From NCBI GenBank assembly GCA_964036275.1, contig OZ038440.1, forward strand, positions 9,337,690 to 9,401,689: 64,000 nucleotides of DNA, written 5' to 3'. This document shows positions 34,602 to 49,000 of this stretch, one piece after another. The position numbers were made by a program, and so were the translations under genes. Under the pieces are notes generated by a model that searched no databases, was not told where the DNA came from, and worked only from the letters and a program-made list of their open reading frames with translations. This stretch comes from Litoditis marina. Lineage: Eukaryota > Nematoda > Chromadorea > Rhabditida > Rhabditidae. The first letter of the stretch is position 1. Every line of letters starts with the position of its first letter.

Positions 34602-35883
34602 GCGAACGCCACATTCTTTGGGCGTGGATAAGTACATGAATAAATGAATAAAAATCATGGATGTCACACATTTCTTATTATGGGTAGATCTTGACCTCAC
34701 TCGTTTCGTAGATACAACATGGCTACAAACTATCGCGGAAGCGTTGTGATAGAATGGTCAGAAAAATTGGTCTGATTATATTCATTATACATCGTTTGGC
34801 TATTGTTGCGTTTGTGGTTCCATTTTCCCGCTTTTTTGGCACACATCAAAACTTTTGATGTGCTTTCCAACCAAACTACAACTCGAGTTCGGTCACACCC
34901 TTCTCTGAACAGCAAAATTTGAAAACAATTGTATCCGGTCACCGTATAACATGACCAAATACGCTCTCTTGACGTAGTTCTGACAAAACACTTTTCTCCC
35001 TTTGTTATGTTCATCATTGAACTCTGAGCAATCAGCCGGTTCCCTTATTTACTGGAGGAAATTTGTTAAATCCCATGACTGTAATGGTCAGGGTACGAGT
35101 TTTTGGGCGGCGGTGAAACAAAAACTCGAAATTCCACTGTTTACCGGTGGTATCTATGTGTCGAAGGCCATTAACAATATCAGTTTATAACGAAAGAGAG
35201 AAAGAGAGAGAGTAGATACCATGCCATTGTCGCGCGGCCACCGCACCAAGTATGCGTTTTTCTCAACTGGTCTCTTTTCGATATTTTTTGCGGTTCGCTC
35301 GCTTTCTTTCTCAATCCTCTCCTCCTAAACGGGTCAAGCACTTCTTTTTTATTGGTCCCTCTCCCTGTCGCTCTTTTTCCTTTGCCATTTTCGCTTTCAA
35401 TCCTAATTTTCTCTGTATCTCCCCTCGTTCACACTATCTTTCTTGCTTCATTCCTCTTCCTATTTTTCTTTTTTCTACCATCTCTCTATGGGTTTTTTCA
35501 GTAACTTTCACCTGTTTGTATGTCCCCCTGACTCACTCACGTTATCTCTCTGTAACGTCAATCTGATATTGTCATTCGTGACAACACCTAGACCTCACCC
35601 CCAGTTCACGTCATGTTGTAGTGAACATGAGTGTTTTCGGCAACCGCTACGGAAAATGTTCTTTGTAAGGGTTTTGAAATTTGGTTCCCCCTTGAAATTC
35701 CTTCACAACTCCCCCACCTGGCATTGACAGTAGTTCCAATTGGGACTGTACCTCGCCGACGCCCCGCCCCCTCCGCACATTCCTCAATCTTTTTGTGGAA
35801 AAACAGTTCTACTCTTTTGTTCTCTTTTGCAATACGTTGTCTTAACTTGCTCTCATTCGAATTCTTTTCAGTTCTTGACCACT
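34602..35883. other. intergenic region upstream of the CPG4-like gene
   Basis: A strongly pyrimidine-rich plus strand (35250-35560) gives long empty reading frames, and a GAGAGA run lies near 35196. It probably contains the promoter of the gene starting at 35884. Confidence 0.45.
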
Positions 35884-38800
35884 ATGTTCTGCTTATTGCT
35901 TCTGGTGCCAGCCGTTTTCGGTAAGTTTAGGAGGTTTTTCATGCAAAACTCGACCAAGAGATTTGAAATTTCAAAAAATGCTGAAGTTTCAGGGAGTAGA
36001 GCAGTTGGTATACAGAGGTTCCTCTTTGCGGTACCAGTCCTAAGAGTATCAGTAATTCATATTTCCGTATTTTTTCAAGGGCGGTTTTCAAATGACTGGA
36101 AACAGTTGTGCAGTAATCGGCCGTGCGATTCGAAATAGATTGGCCGCGAAACAGTAACTTTCGCTGGTTTTCAGACAAAGGCTTCGTTTTTGGTCCGCAT
36201 TTGACCCTGAATCGAATAAAACGTAACGGTCAAATCTATTCATCGCCAAATCGAACGAATGTGTTTCCTTGATTTATTTTACAACACTCGGAACAACAAA
36301 GTATTACCATGCGGAATGTGCATGGGATACAAAAATATAAAAGTGAGAGAGAAAAAGCAAATAAAAAGAGAGAAAGGTAATAAGAGGAAGAGGATCAGAA
36401 CTCCAGAAGATCTAGATAAACCACCAGACTAATTGAGTAGCGTGGAGTTCAAGCAGTCGCAATCGACTAAGTGATTTTTCAACAAGTTCACGTGATGTGG
36501 GAAGAACAATCGGTTGTACCATTCATTTTGCACGGCTGGAACTACAGGAAGAACTTGAACTACCTACCGTGACCTTTTCGTGTTCAGGCGCCGCCATCCC
36601 TCCCCAGCCCCAGATTCCCAGCACCAGCCCCTGTCTACAGGCCTGTTTTGAGCAGGGAAGTCTCGTCAACGCAGCCAACGATCTCAACAACTTCAAGAGC
36701 ATCGCAGTCGATATCGAGAACTTCTGCCAGTAAGTGTACCTTAAAAATCATGTTTGTTGGAGTTGGAGAACATCAGGCGGCGTAGCGATCCTTTCAACCT
36801 CATGAGATCCTCAACGTCTCATTAACTCATTAACTACCTGTAAACTTTAATTGTTGTAGAATAGCAAACAATATTAACTCGAGAACTGTGAGAAGTTAGA
36901 AGTTGCTTCCACGTCGACAGAAGTACAACCGAACTCATGAGGAATTCGCGTGATTTTTCAACGCAAAACTCTCACCCGTGAAATACGCTGTTTCAATTCC
37001 TTTTCGTTATACCACATAATTTTTCTTCAATATTGTTAAATTCTAGTTCTCAGCTCAGTTACCGTATGACTTGAGCGACGACATTTTCTTTATAGCATGA
37101 TCGCACGTTTTTCACGACGTCGGGAAGTTACCAGTTCTTGGCAATGAAAAACGACCTTTGATTACTATCTCGCTGTTGCTGCTTTCGCTTTAATCAACAA
37201 CAAGGGTCAATGGACAAATTAGAAATGAAATTAGGAAACAAAGGCTTGAATGGAAAAACCTCCTATTTTATTATGTTCAAAGAAAAGACCTATAATATAT
37301 TTCAAGTCTAGATTAGGAAAATCTAACGCATAACGCAAACGTAATGACTGACTGGTCGAACACAATTTTTTCATTTGCAACTCAGAATGCACAATCGTTT
37401 GATTGATCGATTAATTTACATGCAAGCAAGTGATATACAAGAGTTCTTGCCGTTTCGCTCAAAACACCAATGTTCGTTCTTCAGAACTTCTGGTGATATT
37501 ATCTAGAACAAAAAATTATGTACGATAAGAGAAATCAAAACACTCCACAATTCCATATCTATAAAACTGTATCGGAATTCAGAATTCGTGGTATTTCATC
37601 GAAATTTGCTATGTGCAAAGTCAATTAGCCGTAGCTATGTTGATACCTTTAATGATGCTAACCGGTTCCGATCATTGGGATAGCGCTGACCTTGGCAAAA
37701 AGTTACTTCCTTGCCGAAAAAACTTTATATTTCTGATAACTCAGGGTTATTTCTCATTTTATAGAAGGGTGTAGTTTTGTGGAGCAGTCATGCGTGACTG
37801 GCAACAATAACCTGTCAATAGACGTGGGATTGCGCAGCCAGCAGCGCATCCAAATTGGTTCATATGAAAAATATAGAAAACTCTGGACACACTATCAAAC
37901 TACAACTAGGAAGACCGTCTACAAAGTCGTGAGCCACTAGGCTAGTTGTGTCCCGAGCTAAATAAATAAGATTGCTCTAAGAAAAAAGTCAAAAAGCTTA
38001 TAGTTCGCACATTTCCCAACTGGGCAGCTTGCCAATGAAATTTCAAGGCAGTTTTTGAACCTAACGATAGAAATTTCTGTGAAGGGTTCTTCCCTTCAGT
38101 TATAATTTGTATTCATGAAAACTTTGTGTTTTGTAAAATATGTGTTTTCCCTAAATAACAGTCTTCCAAAGTTTTTGGCACGCTGCCAACGAGTCCAGTT
38201 GGGAAATGTGAGCACTATACTACATCTCCGACAGTGACCATGAAAGACGGTTAGATTTTCTCTCACGTTTTACCATACAAAACTTTTTTTCTGAAAAATC
38301 AGAATAAACTGCGGAATGCCATTTTCTGTTCAAAAAACAATGCTACAAATCTACATTTGAACCATCGAGTAATTCATAAAATACTATCTTAACTTTCCAG
38401 AATCAACACCGCTGTTCTGAAATGCGGTCGAGAATGCCCCGAGGAAGAACTCGCCGAGCTGGAAGCCCGCACCGCCGCCAGCTCCTACGTTTGCGGAGCC
38501 AAAGTGGAAGGTAATATACTCAACGCGTTTTTTGCATAAAATTGAACTGAATGTTACGTGAATGATCACATTTCTGCATTGAATCGAACCAAACGTTGAA
38601 TAAATAATCGAATTTTTTAATAATTCTGACTCTGACGTAAAACTTGATTAATTTCGAGTACGACATGGTCTGTCGTGTTTATATTACGTCATGTTATATG
38701 ACGTAGAGCTCATGTATGAAGGATACTATATGACTAACAACAAAATGTTAGCTAGAATAGTAGAAAATCTTTAGATTACTGTGAGAGCGTAAATAAAGCC

Positions 38801-41800
38801 AAGTGAGAAACAAGTGAGAGTGTGTGTGAATTGTAAGTAGTTTCACGTGCCGCGTTTCTCATTCATTGAAATCCTTGACGATGATTTCTATAACAACCTT
38901 CAGAATTCCGTCTTGCCCGTGACTGTCTGGTAGACGCACCAGACATGGTTGACTCGTGCATGAACGACTGCGGTCTTCCCACCGCCTCTCTCCGTCTCGA
39001 CTCTTCGCCCGCCGCCCTCGTCAACCCCACATCGGTTATGGACGGAATCGCCACCACTTGCGAGTGAGTAGTCTGTGAATGACTTCATCTTGACTAACCT
39101 GAGCTTCATGAAATAACTGTTCAACGGGACGTCAATTTTCGATGATTAACGGGGTTGATGTGTACGATTTTCAATAGTTTTTGTAGCACAAAGAATCCAC
39201 ATTCTTATAGTTTGAGCTACGTGTGCTGTGCTGATCTAGAATGGTGCTAGAAGTCAACAGAATATTCACTCCACTTTCCACGTACTTGTCAAATCGATTA
39301 TCACTATGCGTAAATACAAATATACAATGTTTTCAGCCAGCACGTGTGTTCCATGAAGTGCGCGATGGCCTCTTTCTCCAAGGCTTGTGCCGGAGCTGGA
39401 GAACTTTTCAGAGTGAGTGACTTCCAACAAACAACTAAATGGAAACAATTATTGTTACCAGAGATAAATAAAGTTCAATAACGCTTAGCATTTACCTTTA
39501 TTGGGAATGTATCGTACAGTTTAGCCCACAAGCTAGAAGATACCGAAGTCATGTAGTTTACAAAAACAAGTTTTCACGAAATTTCTATCTTGTTAGATCT
39601 TTAGTAATAACTTTCTTACAATTAATAACTTGTTTTACTATCATAAAAGACGTGTTTTCCAGGACATGGCCCGCAACCAAGTGGAGCGTGGAAACATCCG
39701 CATGGCCTATGAGGTGGCAGAGGAGAACAGCACCATGTCGGCTATTGTCCTGGAGTACCTCGCCAAGCTGCCCGAACAGTGCGAAATGCTCCTCGGGGTC
39801 GACAAGTTCGATCAGGTGTGTCAGGGTTCCATGAAAATCACCCACTATAGGGTGTTACCAACCTGTAGGTTTATCTCGACTTCTTACCAAAAAGCAACGA
39901 GATCAAACTAAAAACTCAGCGAGATAGAGCACTATGAATCATAGTTATTTTCTTTTGGAAGAGGGAACCCTTTTCACTAAGTTATGCAGCTTTACAAATG
40001 CAATCTAAGAGAAAATTATCGCGTTTTCAACGAGTATTGGATTGCTACGATACATTTTTTTAAAACTTCTCCAAGCGAAACATACAAGAAACTCCAACAT
40101 CTTATTGTAAAGGATCCCTTGAGAAGAATTGAATATGACGCAGGTTCAGCTACTCCGACCATTTGTCAATTTCATAATTCGGTTATGCGTTCAAGTGTTT
40201 TTTGTTCTTTCGCGCAGTTCACTCATACCGCCTAATTGTGTTTAGCTACGGCCATACCAGTCTTGAATGACCGTATAAATCCTTGAGCCGTGAGAGGTAT
40301 AATTGCACCGGAGTAGCCGATCTCGCTAGCCAATGCGCTAATAAACATACATGAGACGAATTATGGACCAAAATGTTTAGCTAGCACGGAATCTGTACTA
40401 TACAGAATGAAAATGTCTGAGCTTGGTTTGCTCCTCAACAAAAACATAACGGGTAGAAGTTACAAGCAAACTAGAGCAATATGTTTGACTAGCTGTGAAA
40501 GTGTACTACAAAATGACTAAATTAAGATATTCAGGTGGTTGTTTGATCCTCAACAAGAAAGCAAGGGGTTTCAAACTACAAACTCAGTAGAGCCGATCAT
40601 GAACCGTTCTTTACTGACCTTTCATTGACCCGATAATAGAAAGTTGTAAACTAGTGATTATCACTTGTTTTGAACTGTTTATATTTCTAGGTGATTGGAA
40701 ATGGCACCGAATCCGAGACCAGCACCCCTGTCCTGTCTCCCGTTATTGAAGAAGAGACCGACGAGACTGAATCTGAATCTCCCCAGACTGACGAGGAGGC
40801 TGAGAACGAAGAGGTTTGCTGTTTCAAAAGAGAAAAACGTATACTGTGCGTGTCATATTTGTTCATGTGCGGTTGTAAAACATATACAAGTTAAAGTCTC
40901 TACCAATACAAAAGCTACCTAACCGTATAATTTCTGATTCGCTATTGTTCTTATGTCTCACGTTTTTCGGTGTCACGTTTTCACTAAACCCGGTGTTGTT
41001 AGGTAGAGGGAACCATTGAGCCAGCCGTTGAGATCGAGGAGGAGCCAGAGATGGAAGAAACGATTGTTGACAGCGAGGGAAGACCGATCAACGAGGTAAA
41101 ACGAACGGAAAAATGCTCCTGACGACTAAAAAGTCGAGTTTTTCCTACCGAGTCAGCTGAAATAGTGTGAAATCAGAAAAAAAGAATCGTGAAAACAAAC
41201 AACTGAGATGTTAAGTACAGAGTACTATAATACAGTACAGTTGGGTGCAACTAATGTTGAGTGATTTGAAAAGAACTGGAGTCAACAATGAATGTCAAGT
41301 TCAAGTCTCTTTGCCTCACTCATTTGAAGCATGAGAACATAACCTCAATGAAAATGACCATAATTACTATTATTATCCACTGAATAGTATCTCTTTCCAG
41401 ACTGCCCCAATGATTGTTGAGGGAGAGGCAATGGTTGGAGAAACTGAGGGAGAAGAGGTTTGTGAATAAAACAAATCTAAGCTATTTGGTGTAAAACTTA
41501 CAATTATACACTATTAAGTTATTAAGTAACAAAGCAACCTTATATTTCTAGATGACCCCCGAAATGGACAGCAATGAGGCTGATGATGAGGAAGAGGAAG
41601 AAGTTTCCACCGTCACCGACACTTTGACCGAACAAGAGGTATAGTGGATGATCGACGCTGAGTTGTAGTTTGCACTCGATACACGTCATAGTTCACGAAT
41701 TCCGACATAACAGCGACGGAAGCAAACTACAAAAACAAGGGACAGAGCAAGATACACCGCATTGACAAGCTTTTGGGAGAAAGGATCTGCCACCAAATCA

Positions 41801-42480
41801 TAACCCCTCCTGGTTCTTTGAACTATGTTGGTATAAAAAGTCTTTTAACATTTGTCGTAGCACCGTACTACAGAGATTTCTACGCTTCACAGTAGTTGTA
41901 CGTTTCAATGTTCCGGAAATTCAACAAAAGTTGTTGAACTCGATTTTTCAGATGACGACCCCTGGAGAGCCCGTGATTGTCATTGACGACACCGACAAGG
42001 ACAAGGACACCGAACAAGAAGTGGAGACGAATGACGTCATCGTTGCCGGAGATGCACAGGGAGTGGTGGGTGATCTTTGTTCAAACTACAAGCACAGCAC
42101 ATGAGGAACATCTGCACTGCTTCAGAATCCCATTCCTGGACAAAAATTTAACATTTTACAGTTTAACCGGACGGAACAGTTGTTATTGTACACGACTAAC
42201 GTGGCAACGCAACAGAGAACATAAAGAGGGTCGGCAGAAACTAAACCCAGAGTATACCTTGACCCCTCTGAGGACCTCACACTCGTCTTGAATCAGGGTC
42301 ATCATCACATTATTCTGTATCCTCTACTAAGCATCTGGTGAGAGTTAAAACCGACACAAATCAGAAGTATGTTCGAAAAAAAAATATAACATATAAAGTC
42401 AGTTGTTTCAGGTTTCTTCCTCATCCACCACCCTAGTGGGTGCTACACTGACTGCTGTCGTGACATGGCTTCTTCTCTAA
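35884..42480 (+). CDS. secreted Cys-rich, acidic, GPI-type protein (chondroitin proteoglycan 4-like)
   Basis: Twelve exons (35884-35920, 36588-36729, 38401-38510, 38904-39063, 39337-39412, 39663-39815, 40691-40813, 41003-41095, 41401-41457, 41552-41638, 41952-42065, 42412-42480) give 406 residues, all phases consistent. A signal peptide (MFCLLLLVPAVFGAA) leads to a Cys-rich domain (about 25-235) with repeated CxxxC pairs: PCLQACFEQGS, LKCGRECPEEE, DSCMNDCGLP, HVCSMKCAMA. The IENFC...C...C spacing resembles the CPG4 domain of nematode eggshell chondroitin proteoglycans. The next 150 residues are very acidic and Ser/Thr/Glu-rich. The end (LVGATLTAVVTWLLL) is a hydrophobic GPI-type signal. Codon choice is biased toward C-ending codons in exons 3-6, suggesting high expression. 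Few Ser-Gly sites are visible, so chondroitin attachment is not shown. AATAAA at 42511 follows the stop. Confidence 0.8.
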
Positions 42481-43010
42481 GGGCCTAATTAAATATGTAA
42501 CTGATAAAGTAATAAAGGATCAACTAGATTAGTTTTATTCATTTATCATGTTTACCTCAATTTGATTTCCTCTTTATTGATTGTTCGATAATTGTACAGG
42601 TACTCTCGCTAATAAAATAATTAAATCATGCTGATTCGTTGTTGTGAATTTATTGATTGAACAATCAGAAAAAAAGCCTGATAACCACTCAGGCAGCTAG
42701 AATGAATAGGATCGTGAAACCCCGCGGTGTTATACCATAACTACTCAAGTAGTGAGGTGATTGACTTTGAGTCCATTCAAATTACGGAGAAAAGTGAAAT
42801 CGTGAAAAAGCCTGTGAAGATATCAAAACTCTTTGCTACTCCATACACAAAATCTTCTCATCTTCACAACATTATAAAATGGCAAAAAACAAAAGTATCA
42901 TAAAACATTTATCCAAATAAGTACATACACATAAATACATCGCAAGCCTCTGGTTAATAACTGAATCCCAAAATACACATAAACAAACGAGAACTGATAT
43001 TCTTATGATA
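42481..43010. other. convergent 3' region between CPG4-like and asparagine synthetase genes
   Basis: The plus-strand gene ends at 42480 with AATAAA at 42511-42516. The minus-strand gene ends at 43011. No gene lies between. Confidence 0.6.
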
Positions 43011-46000
43011 TTATGCGTGCGTAGGTCTGGTGGTTTCCATTCGTACTCCAGCTACTTCCTTCACCTCGTTGGGGAGAGCCTGCTCGTGAATGTGAGAAGC
43101 ACGACCTAAAACAGGGAATTCAGAACACGCATATGTAGTCGAGAAGGAAAAATAGTTCGTAACAAAAAATAAGCGTTTGTGTTCCAGATGTTTTAGGATA
43201 TTGAGTTTAGGATATAGAGTAGGGGTTTTAGGATGTTTTAGGATATTGACCGATGATAAACGGAAAGTTGAACAGAGTGAGCGGTTTGAAAAAAATCAAT
43301 CTTTACTTGCTATAAATGCGCATAATGTACTAAAGAGAACGAAAAATAAAGTTTTGCTGAACAAACTTGGAAGTGAAATTTCGCGCAGCATATGCCACAA
43401 TAACCTTACCTGAAGGGTCCTGGTTGGCCTGCCATTTAGGAATCCACTTTCTGACGGTCAGAGCGGCATTGTCACTGGGGAACTGTTCGTGGAAGATACT
43501 TCTCATGAAGAAGGCCTCCTTAGAATGGGGAGTGTTGTGAGGAAAACGTTCCGAGGCCTTGGCAAACTGTAAACAAATAAACAAAATATGACTATCTGTT
43601 CATGGCGGAAACGTGCTTGTATCAAATAGTAACGGTGTCGCCATCGCCACACACAGTTGAAAACCAGTTCAAAGGAAAACATCAGGAAATTATTTCTAGA
43701 ACAAGACACTAAAGAAAATAGAAATGATGAAAACTTGTAAAGCTGTTCCTCAGGTCTAGTTGAGCGATGAAATACTTTCCGATCATAGCGATCAGGACTC
43801 CAGACAGACTGTTTTCAGTCACGTAAACTCCACGTTGACATGAAGTAGACTATACCTGTTCATCGGTGACCTGCTGAGCGCAGTGTTCCATGAGTCGATC
43901 GATCCACGAGTATCCGACTCCGTCCGAGAACTGCTCCTTCTGGCGCCACAGAACCTCTTGCGGCAGATACGGCTTGCTCTAAAATGTGTTTCTCGAAAAA
44001 TGAAGTTTTCTTACCACGTTCCAATATAAAATGAAAAGTCAATTTGTAGAACTTGAGAACTGTGAATTCACTATGATTGTTTGAAAATCATGATTGGAAC
44101 CTTGCTACATTTTCGATGCAAACCACGTTCTAGTTTCTGTAGTCGAACATACCTCTTCATCGAAAGCTTTTCGCAGAATGTACTTCTCCACATTGCGTCC
44201 GCCCATCGGTTGAGGTCTCTTGTATTGCGCCTCAGTCAACATGGACACTTCCAAGAAGTCCTATGAATGTAATTGATCTTACAATCCAACAACTATACAC
44301 TCACGTGGAAGTTCAGAAAACATTAGTTATGCACACGTATGAACGCGCTCGTCCACTGTTGATGAAATACTGTAACTCTCGAATACTATAACCGTTTCAA
44401 CTACGATACGAGCATTAACAGGGACCAGTAGTGTGTTCCTGGGACCAGTAGTGTGTTCTCTGTTCGATCACTTTTTACGTGAGTGATACGATTCACAAGC
44501 AGTTATAAAAGTCTTTCACATCTCAAAATCACCAGCTGAAAACTGACTTTATCCAGGAACGGCACCCTGACTTCGACTGCATGCGCCATGGTAGACTTAT
44601 CTGCCCTCAAGCAATCGGCTGTGTACAGGTGCAGAACACGATCGATAGTCTCCTGAATAAAAACAAATGTACATCAACTACGTGTTAACAATGAGTACCG
44701 AGAAATGAGGTGGAAAATGTTCACTACAAAATACTTCTCTATCCACTAAGTAATGTAACGAATACTGGAGGTCTGTGAAAGGGGACGAATAAAGATTTTT
44801 CGAACGAATCGAGAAAATCAATAAGTCATGTTGTTTTCTGTCCTGCATCCACTCAGATAAAATATACCTTCTGGAATTCCTCGTCGTTGGGGGCGTTGTG
44901 GAAGTACAGATAGCCACCGAATATCTCATCAGCTCCTTCGCCGGAAAGAACAACCTGAACATGAACATTCTTTCCAAAATTAAAAACAAACAATTTTTTC
45001 CAACATATTCTCTTCTTTGACTTCTTTGACTTTAGCAATTTTGGATGAGAATACAGTTAACAAGACACAATGTTTTTGGAGAAATGAGAACGAAAATGAG
45101 GTTGTTTTCAACTAATATGGTTGGAGTTTTCTCTAACTAAGTCAACAATAGATTGAAAATGAAAACAGTAATCACCTTGATTCCGAGTTCACGTATTTTC
45201 TCCGACAAGAAGTACATGGGCGTTGAAGCACGGATGGAAGTGATATCATACGTTTCCAGATGCCAGATAAGGTTGCGCAGATTGGCCAGTCCTTCCTGGA
45301 AATGTCATGTTGCGAGCACGGAAAGTTGCACTATTTTCCCCTCACAACATGACCTGACGGCGTGAAAATAACTGCCGTAATCCAGCGCTCGCAGGTACCC
45401 CAAAAATGAGACAGTTTGAGAAATCTTAGAAGAGTAATAGAAAACGTAATTTAAAGACATATGCGTGAACTTCAATTATCTTGCTGATTGCAGGTAGAGC
45501 AGAGAAAACTACATTAGAAGACAAAACCTTACTAAACACCTCTGAAACAGAACCAAACAATCGATGTATAAACGTACTTCCCGTACTTCTGACAACCCTC
45601 TCAACGTACCTCAACAGAGAAGGTGAACTCGTGGTGTTGCGTCTGGATGTGTTCTGCCACCTTGCGGGCAGCAATGAGGTCAGGGGAGGTGTGATCTACC
45701 CCGATGGAGAACGAATGAACAGGAAGGCCACGCGAGCGCATCTCACGGGCAGCGATTGAACTGGAACCGAGAATGTTACCATAAGACGTAACTATTATAT
45801 TATTCATATTCGTCTCTACTTTTAGTCAAGTACACAGCTACGTGAAACATGTTAGACACTGCAGAACTCAAAAAAGTGCAATTTGACTAAGTGCTGATAT
45901 CGCATTAGAACACTAACTTTGCGTGGCAATTCAATTTACTTCTAGTACGTGTATTCCTTTGAACAAACTGGTTCAATAAATTACAATTGAACTGGAACGG

Positions 46001-49000
46001 TCACTCTAGAACGTAACACTTATGTCATTTCAAACTATATACTTTCCGCTTCAAATCAACTAGTTCAATAAATGTTACATTACAAGACGTATGAACGACA
46101 AACAAAAAGCCAGCAAATGTTCGTACCTGACAAAAGTATAAACGTTTGTATCTAACGAAACTACAAACGTTCGTACCTAACCAAACTACAAATGTTCGTA
46201 CCTGACCAAACTAGAGTCCAGTCCACCGGAGAGCAGAATTCCCAGCGGCGCGTCCGACATGAGTCTCTTGGTGACAGCCTTCACGAAAGAGTCATGGATC
46301 AGTTTCAGATCCTGTGGTTGAGTCGCCAGACGGTAGTCGAACCAGGCTGGCTGTAAAATGTCGACATTGAAGACAAACTTGGGAAGCTACTATCAATATA
46401 AAACAAAGAAAACAAAAAAACTAGGATTAAAATTAACAACAGTTTTACAAAAAACACTTTTATTTGCCATATTCTCACACCCTCATACAGCAGAAATGAA
46501 AGCTATGTTTCGCCTAGATAAACCTATATAGAAACCCCAAATGTAATCTATAATACTTGCTACTTCTACATGAGGTATTAAACACTTTCTCACTCCTCTA
46601 CATTTTAAATATTTTTTGAAATAGTATTGGCATACAGCAGAAGTAGAAGCCCACGTACGAATTGGATTTACTATAGGATAACCAGCAGCATGAGCAAACT
46701 TCGAATGACAGTCACGTTTTCACCTATTACGTCTCCACGAAGTGTGAAAATGTCCTACCTGGTATAGTTCACACCATTCCTACTGAGACTCCTACAGTAA
46801 CCTTACAAACTTTCCGAAGGCTGTTATGAAGCTGAAAATGTAGTTCATGGAAAATGCTCTCGTATATTTACTCTACCTGAGAAGGAGAATGAGGTACAAA
46901 AATCCTCAACTTCTCCGATCAAAAATAGGTGAGCAAAACGGCTTGGAAGTTTCGGAATCCTACTGTAGGAGTCTCAGTAGGAATGGAAAGGACTATAGTA
47001 TCGCAGAAGTGTGAAATACCCTTTCTTACCTGGTAGTATCTGACGAATCCAGTCTGCGGCTGCCAGTAGTGGCCTGGCGGGAAGATAGATAACTCGTGAG
47101 GACCACAAACCCCTTCGATTGTCTTCATCTCGTTACTGGAAAAAGAGATTGAAGGAAGGAAAATGGAGGGAGTGTGAAAAAGCAGGAAAAGCTGTAAGTG
47201 AACTCTCAGATAATAATTACTCAAAAACAATCTCAAAAATAATCTTTTGACGGAACGGTTTTCCTTGAGCTGGATTTCTATTCTTTATGAACAATACCTC
47301 AGTTCAGTGGTGAATGCCAAAACAAAATCTAGAAAACCCCGATTGGCGCTCCACATGTGGAACAGTTATTCGTTTTTCCACTTTGTCTGAAGAAGTGTTA
47401 CAAGTACTGTATTCCGAATAGAAACGTACCTGAAGAAGTATCTTCCTTCGTCGTCGACCCCGTAGTACATCTGTTTGACGCCAATCGGATCGCGAGCCGC
47501 CAGAAACTCCCCCTCGAAACAGAGGGCGAACGCGAAAACACCATCCAGTTCCAAGCACATCTTCCCACTTTTGGCCTTCTCGTAGAGGAAAATTATTATC
47601 TGAAATATAACATATTATAAACACAAAATTACCGTTGACAAATAAAATCCCCTGTAAACACCCGCGTGAAATTTCGCAGGAAGAGGGCAACAATAACTTT
47701 GACCTCATTCACACATCTCGACAGAATAGAACCTACAAACTACATAAAAAACTATATGAAACGCGGTACTCTATCAGGAGAGAAAAACCAAATCAGCTCA
47801 TGTTCTATAGTTACCAAGCTCAATCAAAATATTTTATTCTGCATGTCCTACTGTCAATGAACCTTGGCATGTTGTTGTAATTTGTTGATTGATGCCTTTT
47901 CCTGGCCCTGAAGACGGTGAATCCACCAAAACGTCGCCACGTACAATAAAACATCTTGCCACCTCGTCTTCGGTTAAACTAATGAAACTAACAGGAATAT
48001 TTTACCTCAGAGTCGCATGTGGTTTTCATGTCGAATTCCTTGAGCGCATGTTTACGGAGATCGGAATGGTTGTAGATTTCTCCGTTGTGAATCACCTGGA
48101 AACCGAACCTTTACTAGTTAGACAACTAGTTAGACATAATGAATGCTCAAAATTTCACACGAACTTCTGGCTTTTTGTTTGTTAGTAAAACACGTTTTCC
48201 AAATTCAAGAACTAAGGCAGAGCAAACACGATATTTATACTGTTACGAAGAAGTAGAATAAATGACTGATTTAACAATTCATCTTACTCTCAGAATGTTA
48301 GCCAAAAACACTTATCAATCGCTTAGGTTACTCATGTAACTACTAAATGCTGAACTTCAAACGCATGCGCAATTCTACAGTTGAAAATAAAAAAAATAGA
48401 ATACAAGAAGCTTTTTTGATGTTATAAGGTTGTTGTAAACAGTAAACGAAGTTAACAGGTTACTGTACGGTTCACGTGAAAATGTCATGGACTATACCTG
48501 CTGATCAGCCTTGCTTCCCTGAATGGGTTGCGTGATGCCCAGATCCATGATAGCCAATCTCTCGTGACACAGAATGTCGCCAGTCTTCGAATCCTGGTAC
48601 GATCCATGGAAGTCGGGGCCGCGATGACGTTGCAGTCTGAAATCACTGGTAATATTACACGGTAGCACTCCTTTCGAATTCATGACTAGATAACACGATG
48701 TTTCTCATGAGAACCTGATGAACATCTCATGAACCACCTGTGAACTTTGAATGTTGCAGCGTACCAATCAATAGAATTTCAAGAGAACTTGATGAGATAA
48801 AGAGAAAATCTCATAAGGTGACAAGGAACTGCTACCGCGCCAGGCAAGAAAGTTATCCGCGAAAAACAGTAGTTCAGCTTTTGCGCGATATGACCACTAC
48901 GTAAACCAAGCGGTAGTAAATGAAATTGACAAAAAAAAGTTGAACCTAGTTTCTCCCTTCTGTCTCGCTTTCGTTGGATACAAATTCATTATTCCCAAAC

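Noticed and set aside
35740..36138. 132-residue plus-strand frame
   Set aside because: It spans the promoter, first exon and first intron of the CPG4-like gene in a wrong frame.
43195..43250. TTTTAGGATAT repeats resembling telomere sequence
   Set aside because: The unit is not the nematode TTAGGC repeat and only a few irregular copies occur.
47304..47708. 134-residue minus-strand frame
   Set aside because: It is a shadow in another frame of asparagine synthetase exon 4 plus flanking introns.
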